A DNA stretch of 30,207 nucleotides from a virus. The stretch spans positions 1 through 30,207 of the IMG/VR virus record IMGVR_UViG_3300042402_004331; one strand, given 5' to 3'. Position 1 is the stretch's first letter. Each line of letters opens with the position of its first letter. Below the pieces are notes generated by a model. It had not been told where the DNA came from and ran no database searches. It saw only the letters and a list, made by a program, of their open reading frames with translations. This document shows positions 23,958 through 30,207 of this stretch, one piece after another. The translations under genes and the position numbers were made by a program.

Positions 23958-24591
23958 AGTTTGCCGAGCTTGGGTAAAAGAATCGGGAGGCGAGTTGTAC
24001 ACCCCTCCTGATTTGGTGCTACCTTCTTCCATCAAGGTTGACGAAGAAAAAATCGAATTAAAATTAGCTGGTCATCCATTAGTTGCGGCATTGTGCAGAA
24101 AAAAACGATGGGCAATTACTCCCGAATTTCCAGACTTTACGCTCTTAGAGGCGAGGCTATCGGGGAATAGTGGGCAATTATCCCTCTCTGGTAATGCTTC
24201 AAAATACGATATTAAAATCCCTAAGCCAGATAGCGAGGCGATCGCTTATTACTTCCCAAACGCCGATAATAAATCGCCTCTAACAGTAGAATTAGTGGAC
24301 AGGATTACGGGTCAATCTCAAATCGTGGTTGAAGAAGGTGGGAAAATCTATGCTTCTCCTAATCTTTCTGGGCAAACTGTAAAAATTAGAACGCAGGTGA
24401 TTTACCATGAAGCGACACAAGAGCTACAGGAACCCATAGAAAAGTTAGATGCTCATCTTGTCTTCAAAGAAGGGGAATCCTTAGATCGAAGATGGCGATA
24501 TTTGGAGTTAAAACAATGTGAATTCGAGCCATTGTTTGGCAATAGAATCAAGTTAGTTAATTGGCAAGGTAGTCGGGAGGAGTGGCTTTAA
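23950..24591 (+). CDS. Unknown phage protein
   Basis: 213 residues from ATG 23950, which overlaps the previous gene's stop by 8 bp. The frame is open further upstream but only inside the preceding gene. The protein is strand-rich, with repeated Leu/Ser-Gly patterns (SGNSGQLSLSGNASKYDIK; SPLTVELVDRITGQSQIVVE) and a C-terminal RRWRYLELKQCEFEPLFGN. No family recognised. The coupling to both neighbours suggests a structural role. Confidence 0.65.
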   Translation: MGKVCRAWVKESGGELYTPPDLVLPSSIKVDEEKIELKLAGHPLVAALCRKKRWAITPEFPDFTLLEARLSGNSGQLSLSGNASKYDIKIPKPDSEAIAYYFPNADNKSPLTVELVDRITGQSQIVVEEGGKIYASPNLSGQTVKIRTQVIYHEATQELQEPIEKLDAHLVFKEGESLDRRWRYLELKQCEFEPLFGNRIKLVNWQGSREEWL

Positions 24592-25241
24592 TGTTACACT
24601 TCCGATTAAATTATCAGACTGGGGATTTCGTCTTGGTTTTCCCTGTGCCTATTAGAGAGTCTAGGAAACTATCTGCATATCTTTTAGACTTACGAAAGTC
24701 CATTGCAGGGCTTCACATTTACCCAGAGGAAATGGATGATTACCTTTTCCCTCGGTTTCGTTATCATTATTTAAAAATAGCCCATTTTTTTGAATTTGAT
24801 CCTGACCAATTAACTCAAGAATCACGCCATCATTTTTTTATAGCAACGGAGCCAATCACCTATCGTGGGCAGCTAATCCCAGGTTTAAGTTTACTAGAAC
24901 AATTATTAGGTTATAAATATCCCGAAGAGGGAACAGACCCCAAGGTACTTCCCCAGGAACCCATTACAACGGGAGATTTAGCACTTGATATTATCGCGGA
25001 TGCTATCTTAATATTTAAAGTGGGAGGACTTGAGAATCATTACTCTTTAGACGATCTGGCAAAGCTGTGTAAACAAGCAAATGATAGACTAAAACAGGCG
25101 GAGGAGTTAGCAAAAGGGGAAACAACGGGTGGGGATGAAAACTTGGAAAACGAACCACTGGAGGATGATTTTGTTAAGGATAGGTCTAGGTTGTATAACT
25201 GGTTAATTAATTTAGGGGTAACTGTTCCTATGGAGTTTTAG
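24591..25241 (+). CDS. Unknown phage protein upstream of terminase
   Basis: 216 residues from ATG 24591, with GGGAGG 10 nt upstream and its A shared with the previous TAA (TAATG). A GTG at 24582 is too close to the ribosome site. The N-terminal half contains FPVPIRESRKLSAYLLDLRK and HFFIATEPITYRGQL; the C-terminal half is helical, with an acidic Glu/Asp-rich segment (about 178-195) and a final RLYNWLINLGVTVP. I do not recognise a family. A small terminase subunit is expected nearby and this gene holds that position, but it lacks a visible HTH. Confidence 0.6.
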   Translation: MLHFRLNYQTGDFVLVFPVPIRESRKLSAYLLDLRKSIAGLHIYPEEMDDYLFPRFRYHYLKIAHFFEFDPDQLTQESRHHFFIATEPITYRGQLIPGLSLLEQLLGYKYPEEGTDPKVLPQEPITTGDLALDIIADAILIFKVGGLENHYSLDDLAKLCKQANDRLKQAEELAKGETTGGDENLENEPLEDDFVKDRSRLYNWLINLGVTVPMEF

Positions 25242-25256
25242 GTACGGAGTTTTAAA

Positions 25257-25370
25257 ATGGAAAGAATTGTTATATATCGTGAAACCAGACCATCTCCAAA
25301 GGGACGTATAAAAATTAAAATCACAATTGGTTACACAGGGAGGATGGGTGACAAAACAAAGACAACATAG
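25257..25370 (+). CDS. Possible 37-residue peptide overlapping the terminase start
   Basis: ATG 25257 follows GGAG by 7 nt and opens a very basic peptide (IYRETRPSPKGRIKIKITIG) that ends 23 bp inside the terminase gene. The good ribosome site favours translation, possibly as a leader coupling translation to terminase. No homologue is known to me. Confidence 0.4.
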   Translation: MERIVIYRETRPSPKGRIKIKITIGYTGRMGDKTKTT

Positions 25371-26955
25371 TGGCTATCCTTCGATCTTGGATAAGTTAGG
25401 ATTTGTGGGGCAAAGTATCGCAAACTGGAACCCCTGGGAACCCAAGAGTGAACCGCAAAAAATGGCTCTGTCTTCTCCTGCTGACATTATCGGGTTTGGA
25501 GGGAGTGCAGGTGGGGGGAAAACCGCAATTATTCAGATTATGGCGGTGACACAACACCGGAAATCAATTGTTTTCCGACGAGAGTATCCTCGATTGCTGG
25601 ATATTATCGAAAAATCACGACTACTGTTGCGGGGTAGTGGCGCTACTTACAACAGCAACGAAAAGCTATGGAGGAAGATACCAGGAGGGAGAACTCTAAA
25701 GTTTGGCGCGGCACAGCATGAAAGTGATATTGAAAATTGGCGAGGGATTGAGCATGATCTCAAGGCAATAGACGAGGTGACAGAGTTCTCCCTTGAGCAA
25801 TTCCTCTTTTTAACGGGTTGGTGCAGAAGTCCAGATCCCCATCAGAAATGTAGGGTAATTTTTACTTTTAACCCACCTAGCCAGGTAAGTGGGCGATGGA
25901 TTATCGGGTATCTTGCTCCCTGGCTTGATCCAAAATACGAATCTCAAACAGGGAGACACCTTGCCGAACCAGGTGAGTTACGTTGGTTTGTGGGGGTGAA
26001 CGGGAAAGACCAAGAAGTAGATGTTGATAGTTTTTATCTCACGATTGGCAAGGAAATCCACGAGGTTTCTTCTCTTGATCCTGTAAAGGTTGAAGGAAAA
26101 CTCTATTATCCCAAACCCAAGAAGATCAGAATCGGAGATGAAGACTTAGAACCTCGTTCCCGCACATTTATTCGCGCGACACTAGACGATAATCCCTTCC
26201 TGAGAGATTCAGGGTATAGAGGGGTACTACAATCTCTCCCTGAACCTTTGCGATCGCAACTTCTCTATGGTGATATGACTATCGAGCCAGAGTCAGACCC
26301 CTATCAAGTTATTCCTGGGGATTGGGTCACTTTGGCAATGCAGCGATGGGTTGACTATCCTCAAGTCTTAAAAATGTCCCATATTGGCGTGGATGTGGCA
26401 CGGGGTGGGATAGATAAGACAGTATTGGCTTTACGATGGGATAACTGGCTAGATAAACTCAGGGAATTTGATGGAAGCCAGACCCCAGACAGCAATATTG
26501 TCGCACAGCAAATTGCCTCCTGCATAGCAAACACTGGAGTAAAGGTACAAATTGACGTAATTGGGGTGGGTGCTGCGGTTCACGATACCTGTCGGGGGAT
26601 GAAAATGCACGTTATTCCCTTGAAAGGAAGTGAAGCCGCGAAGGATGGAAACGGCGAGTATTTAAAGGACAAAAGTGGGCTCTTAACCTTTGCCAATATG
26701 CGGACTTATTGGTATTGGAATCTGCGAGACTTATTAGATCCCAAGAATCAAATCCCGATCTCCTTACCTCCCGACGATCAATTAAAAGAAGAACTCTGTG
26801 CCTTCCGGTGGTGGGAAAGCGGGAAAACAATCATGATTACCAAAAAAGATGATATTAAAAGCATTATCGGGCGATCGCCTAACCTAGCCGATGCGGTATG
26901 CTATGCGTTCGCCAAAACTTACCGAGAAGGATTAGCCGATTGGATGAAAAAATAG
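25348..26955 (+). CDS. terL: Terminase large subunit
   Basis: 535 residues from GTG 25348, chosen because GGGAGG lies 4 nt upstream; TTG 25327 is an alternative. Residues about 48-60 carry the ATPase loop GFGGSAGGGKTA (Walker A). Residues about 137-146 carry LKAIDEVTEF (Walker B with catalytic Glu), followed by the coupling motif IFTFNPP. The C-terminal nuclease domain begins with HIGVDVARGGIDKT (Asp349), followed by QIDVIGVGAAVHDTC and NLADAVCYAF, giving the acidic residues of the RNase H-like fold. It powers DNA packaging through the portal and cuts the concatemer. The separation from the portal, on the opposite strand, is unusual. Confidence 0.93.
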   Translation: MTKQRQHSGYPSILDKLGFVGQSIANWNPWEPKSEPQKMALSSPADIIGFGGSAGGGKTAIIQIMAVTQHRKSIVFRREYPRLLDIIEKSRLLLRGSGATYNSNEKLWRKIPGGRTLKFGAAQHESDIENWRGIEHDLKAIDEVTEFSLEQFLFLTGWCRSPDPHQKCRVIFTFNPPSQVSGRWIIGYLAPWLDPKYESQTGRHLAEPGELRWFVGVNGKDQEVDVDSFYLTIGKEIHEVSSLDPVKVEGKLYYPKPKKIRIGDEDLEPRSRTFIRATLDDNPFLRDSGYRGVLQSLPEPLRSQLLYGDMTIEPESDPYQVIPGDWVTLAMQRWVDYPQVLKMSHIGVDVARGGIDKTVLALRWDNWLDKLREFDGSQTPDSNIVAQQIASCIANTGVKVQIDVIGVGAAVHDTCRGMKMHVIPLKGSEAAKDGNGEYLKDKSGLLTFANMRTYWYWNLRDLLDPKNQIPISLPPDDQLKEELCAFRWWESGKTIMITKKDDIKSIIGRSPNLADAVCYAFAKTYREGLADWMKK

Positions 26956-26957
26956 GT

Positions 26958-27374
26958 TCATAACCCAATAAAACAGTCAATTTGAAACGTGGAGATTGCT
27001 ACCCAAAGCCGAGAAGAAGTCTGTTGCACCGTTGTAGCGTTAACTTCCCCTTTTAGCTGTACCTTTGCAGTTGAAAGCTCTAGCGCTCTAACAACCTCCT
27101 CGTTAATGGAGAATATCCCGTGTCTGGCATAGATAGCCTCGGTTGCCTTTTCGATCTCCGCATTTAAACGGGAGCTACAACCCATCGAAATCATCACGTT
27201 CCCCGTGAGAGATCCTAGATCGGATGTGTACCAATCTATCGCACCCGTCCGTTCCCCTATCATTAAGTCCCGCCCAAAGTCGAGGTCTTTTAAATAGAAT
27301 GCTTTAAGAAATGCTTGCTCAACTTGAGGGACAAACAATTCTATGGTCTGTTTTAATTCTTGGCGATAATTCAT
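26958..27374 (-). CDS. Unknown protein transcribed against the terminase-tail run
   Basis: 138 residues, soluble, mixed alpha/beta. The N-terminus is helical (MNYRQELKQTIELFVPQVEQ); the middle has GAIDWYTSDLGSLTGNVMIS and the end has strands (RLWVAISTFQIDCFIGL). No family recognised. It converges with terminase (2 bp between ends) and diverges from the 27405 gene with only 30 bp between starts. An isolated opposing gene in a late operon is typical of a moron-like insertion, though a structural role is possible. Confidence 0.6.
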   Translation of the reverse strand: MNYRQELKQTIELFVPQVEQAFLKAFYLKDLDFGRDLMIGERTGAIDWYTSDLGSLTGNVMISMGCSSRLNAEIEKATEAIYARHGIFSINEEVVRALELSTAKVQLKGEVNATTVQQTSSRLWVAISTFQIDCFIGL

Positions 27375-27404
27375 GCAATAATATTGTTATTAGTCTTTAA
27401 TTTT

Positions 27405-28124
27405 ATGTTCACCCTCTCTAATTCTAACCTACCTGAAACAATCCTGAGTCCATTCAATCTATTGGCTCCTATTTTGTCTGCACAAGGAAGTCAGGTATTA
27501 GCTCCTTTGTTTCAAACTAAAACATTTCATAAATATCCTGGCGTTAACCCTTCCCCAATAGAGCTAACAACCCCTGATGCCATCTTTACCCTCTATAAAA
27601 TAGACCTGCCTTTTTTAGCCGTCTTGCGAGTCGGGATAAACAATTTCATTCAAACTACTAACCCAGATAAATTGACTGGGCAGAGATTCTATTTAGAGAA
27701 TACCACCGTCTATTTTGCGACCAATACCGTCCCCGATAGTATTAATTTAACCGTAGAATTTAACGCGCCTATCCCCAGGGTAATATGTGAGTTGATAGTA
27801 TCTGTTCCCTTGGGAATGATTGTATCTCAAGTTTTAAATAGAGGTGTCCCTCTTAGTTTTGGACAAGTAGGAGAGCGAATTGTGATCGATTGCTCTGATT
27901 CCTGCTGCCGGATTAGAGGAGGGGAAACTTTAGAGATGACAGGGCAATATACCGCACCCCAGAAGTTAATTGGTCAACTCAACGTCTTTGATATTGGGGA
28001 GGACTTAGGGTTTATCGACTATGTAGAATGGAGAGGTAGACGGTTTGTTGAACCGCAGGGGGAATTTGCTCCTGGTCAGTTTTTCTGGGATGAGGCCATT
28101 CAATCTTTGAAATTAATCACTTGA
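27405..28124 (+). CDS. Tail/baseplate protein candidate
   Basis: 239 residues from ATG 27405; the frame extends upstream to 27360 only by overlapping the opposing gene. The protein is strand-rich (RVGINNFIQTTNPDKLTGQR; ELIVSVPLGMIVSQVLNRGV; GLIDYVEWRGRRF-type C-terminus). CSDSCC near 162-167 is an unusual cysteine cluster. It precedes the hub-like gene by 4 bp. I infer a distal tail or baseplate component from layout; no family motif is decisive. Confidence 0.6.
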   Translation: MFTLSNSNLPETILSPFNLLAPILSAQGSQVLAPLFQTKTFHKYPGVNPSPIELTTPDAIFTLYKIDLPFLAVLRVGINNFIQTTNPDKLTGQRFYLENTTVYFATNTVPDSINLTVEFNAPIPRVICELIVSVPLGMIVSQVLNRGVPLSFGQVGERIVIDCSDSCCRIRGGETLEMTGQYTAPQKLIGQLNVFDIGEDLGFIDYVEWRGRRFVEPQGEFAPGQFFWDEAIQSLKLIT

Positions 28125-28128
28125 TACC

Positions 28129-30207
28129 ATGCCTATTGTTTCCCGTCGATTGTTTAAAAATAACATTGTCAAAAACCCTCCTAGCCTTCCAGTTCCGATA
28201 AAACTGGGATCATTAACTGTTACAAAGAGCTTCCAAGATCATCCCAGTGCCTCAATTACCTATGAAGGGATTTTAGAAGAGGATATTAGCAGTTACGAAC
28301 AGGTTTATAAACCTTCTAGGAGTACAAGAATCAGTATAGACGGGATTCCATTTAGGGTCGCTCCCGATGGAGGCTATAGCTATGAAAGAACTGGATATTT
28401 ATATAAAGGAACCAAAAAAATAAATGTTTATACCGTTTCAATTAACCTAGAAGGATGGTGGAAGGTTTATTGTTCACGGTCGGTGAAAATTAAGCCTTTG
28501 GTTAATATGGCTACAGGGACATTATCAGCGAGTCGGTTGGCATCCAAAGCAGGTGTCAATCTGTCTGGCGGGTTTGACATCTTCCTCGATGAAGTTGGTG
28601 AAGACTCCGTGATGTCTCTGGATGATGTATTGGAGGAATATGCCTTAGTAAAGGGCTGTTACGTCCATTATGGGCAGTTTGTTGCGTTAAAAAACATCAA
28701 TTCCGGCTCCTCTTATAGTTTTAGTTGGGAAGAACAACTAGCGGACGGTTCTAACCAGCTAGGAGTTGCACCCTATTACAATGGAGCCGCGTTAACCTGG
28801 ACTCCAAGGGAAAGCAACAAAGAGCAAGTTGACCCGAATGCACCCCCCGAATTCAAGGAAAAAGAACCCGAACTTAAAACTGAATACGAATATGACCAAG
28901 ACGTAACAAACCCACCAAAAGGAACATCCATTCTAAGGAGTTTAGATAGCAACTTAGACCAATCTGGCCCCAAGAAAGTTAAGAGGACAACCTACTCAAT
29001 TGACGGACAAATAGACAGAGAGGTTGTTGAAACATGGGGGTTTGCTTATTACTTAAAAGATTTTGTGGAAACGCCCGATGGATTGATGATTTATAATCCG
29101 GCAAACTTCTGGAAACTAATCGAATTTCAGGAAACTCGTTATTACTATCAGGCGGTGAAACCACCGATTTACACACTTGCTAAACCTCAAAACACAAAAG
29201 AAATAAAGTATGAATTAGTTCCACACCCAGATTATGAAAAATATATAGGAAGTGGTGATTCAGTGCGTGGGCTTCAGTTTAAGGCTTCAAATGCTAAGTA
29301 TTTAACAAGTATTGTCACGTCTGGATGGAAATTAAGCCGATTTCAACAAGAAGAAATAGGAGGAGACACCGATACCCGTAAGATGATTTTTGTTGATGGG
29401 GGGGAGGAGGCATTGTTAGAAGAAATGGAACCGGGATGGGTTTATGTTGGCCCACCAGGTCAAGAAAGAATAGAGTGGGGGCTGGTCAAGACAGGAAGGC
29501 TAATCCTTGCTCCTTGGTGGAAAGTAGTTAAATTTCAAAAAATAAACAGGCAAGATGTAACCAACTTTTATCTAAAATCAATGCGCTCAGACTATGAACA
29601 GGATGCAGTTCCCTACAGCATTGAGTGGGTTTTTTGGGATGAAATGGACGAGCAGATGCAGCGAATGATGTTCTCAAAAGTTACACCCCCAAGAGAGGGT
29701 TCTAATCAAAGGTTGAAAGTGGGCTTAATTACTGCCGACATGGATTTTGTAGAGCCAATGCTGGCGTGGACAGAATCTAGGCAAGCGTCTTCGATTGCAA
29801 CAATGGCTCACCCTGACTCAACCGAAGAAGATCCCCTCCCCGCTTTGGTAACGGGAGAAGAAAGTTATTATCAATCAATTTGGACTAAAAAGAACGACGA
29901 ATATTCAACCGAGAAGATAGTGGAATTAACCGCATCGGGAGCCGGGTTTGTGGATGGGGTTGAGAATATTCGATATCGAGAGATTCAAGGGAGGCCACCA
30001 GAAGCTCAATACAGGAAAACAACATGGGAGCAACAACAACCAAAAGCCACAACAACACTTACAATAACAAAGAGCACCGTAAAACGATACTTTGTCTATT
30101 CTGATTCAATCCCTGAGTGGGCATCAGAAGGGGGAGAAAGTCTAAGTTTTGGGGCTGCCTCTACACTTAGTCAAGCAGAAAAAGCAGCCAAAACTCAACT
30201 TACAATT
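28129..30207 (+). CDS. Tail tip/baseplate hub-like protein (3' end beyond window)
   Basis: An open frame of 693 codons from ATG 28129 continues past the right edge. The N-terminal 200 residues are beta-rich with PVPIKLGSLTVTKSFQDHPS, then RISIDGIPFRVAPDGGYSYE, YTVSINLEGWW, and a helical block (SLDDVLEEYALVKGCYVHYG). This resembles the gpD/gp27-like hub fold that starts with strands and the ring-forming domain. The later part has long strand-rich and acidic segments. It is likely a tail hub or tip protein that contacts or cuts the cell envelope. Confidence is moderate because no specific signature is visible. Confidence 0.65.
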   Translation, partial: MPIVSRRLFKNNIVKNPPSLPVPIKLGSLTVTKSFQDHPSASITYEGILEEDISSYEQVYKPSRSTRISIDGIPFRVAPDGGYSYERTGYLYKGTKKINVYTVSINLEGWWKVYCSRSVKIKPLVNMATGTLSASRLASKAGVNLSGGFDIFLDEVGEDSVMSLDDVLEEYALVKGCYVHYGQFVALKNINSGSSYSFSWEEQLADGSNQLGVAPYYNGAALTWTPRESNKEQVDPNAPPEFKEKEPELKTEYEYDQDVTNPPKGTSILRSLDSNLDQSGPKKVKRTTYSIDGQIDREVVETWGFAYYLKDFVETPDGLMIYNPANFWKLIEFQETRYYYQAVKPPIYTLAKPQNTKEIKYELVPHPDYEKYIGSGDSVRGLQFKASNAKYLTSIVTSGWKLSRFQQEEIGGDTDTRKMIFVDGGEEALLEEMEPGWVYVGPPGQERIEWGLVKTGRLILAPWWKVVKFQKINRQDVTNFYLKSMRSDYEQDAVPYSIEWVFWDEMDEQMQRMMFSKVTPPREGSNQRLKVGLITADMDFVEPMLAWTESRQASSIATMAHPDSTEEDPLPALVTGEESYYQSIWTKKNDEYSTEKIVELTASGAGFVDGVENIRYREIQGRPPEAQYRKTTWEQQQPKATTTLTITKSTVKRYFVYSDSIPEWASEGGESLSFGAASTLSQAEKAAKTQLTI

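Noticed and set aside
25327-25347. TTG start for terminase
   Set aside because: The GTG at 25348 is preceded by GGGAGG at a usable distance; TTG has no ribosome site.

Overview
The window looks like a tailed-phage late region, probably a prophage in a cyanobacterium (or a cyanophage genome). The host assignment rests on repeated GCGATCGC (HIP1) octamers scattered through genes on both strands (for example near 3091, 6253, 8220, 14189, 19120, 20992, 24237, 26250 and 26872), an AT-leaning composition, and protein styles typical of filamentous or colonial cyanobacteria. No rRNA, tRNA, transposase, integrase or CRISPR array was recognised.

Layout. From 23208 down to 1 most genes lie on the minus strand. 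In transcription order they are: a portal protein (21214-23208) with an unusual C-terminal pyrophosphatase-like domain; a small structural candidate (19258-19650); a charged 74-residue protein; a giant modular ADP-ribosyltransferase protein (16141-18753); a 175-residue unknown; a gpG/gpS-type morphogenesis protein (15015-15434); a DUF2213 prohead protease fused to a scaffold-like tail (12953-14533); a capsid cement protein; a DUF2184 major capsid protein (11150-12103); a run of head-completion/neck genes linked by ATGA overlaps; three more modular effector-like genes (5511-9693); a small pre-tape-measure gene; and a very long tape measure protein running off the left edge. From 23301 to 30207 most genes are on the plus strand: three structural/unknown genes, a micro-ORF, the terminase large subunit (25348-26955), and two tail-tip/baseplate-like genes, the last running off the right edge. 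Three genes oppose their neighbours: a Xre-type HTH regulator (14666-15040, +), a zinc-ribbon protein (20612-20965, +) and an orphan gene after terminase (26958-27374, -).

Most striking feature. Four genes (5511-6316, 6328-8277, 8371-9693, 16141-18753) share one N-terminal domain of about 130-150 residues ending in a four-cysteine motif (C-x6/7-C-x3-C-x6-C, core YNCGKACI), but each carries a different C-terminal cargo: a compact HExxH metallopeptidase, two tandem R-S-E ADP-ribosyltransferases, two winged-helix-like repeats, or a long multi-domain linker plus one ADP-ribosyltransferase. Two further pieces of the same N-terminal domain survive as gene remnants (8274-8360 and 19081-19212). This is a polymorphic, recombining effector cassette embedded in the virion-gene operon. 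The simplest reading (inference) is a common virion-loading or delivery domain with exchangeable enzymatic payloads, comparable in logic to MuF-toxin proteins or T4 Alt but with a different N-terminal module.

Regulation. A sequence of more than 20 bp containing TTTCT-N5-AGAAA is repeated in the regulator/protease divergent promoter region and upstream of the 19258-19650 gene, suggesting a shared operator. A 930-bp gene-poor stretch (19681-20611) carries ATTCAGTGTGATC iterons and an extended -10 promoter for the zinc-ribbon gene.
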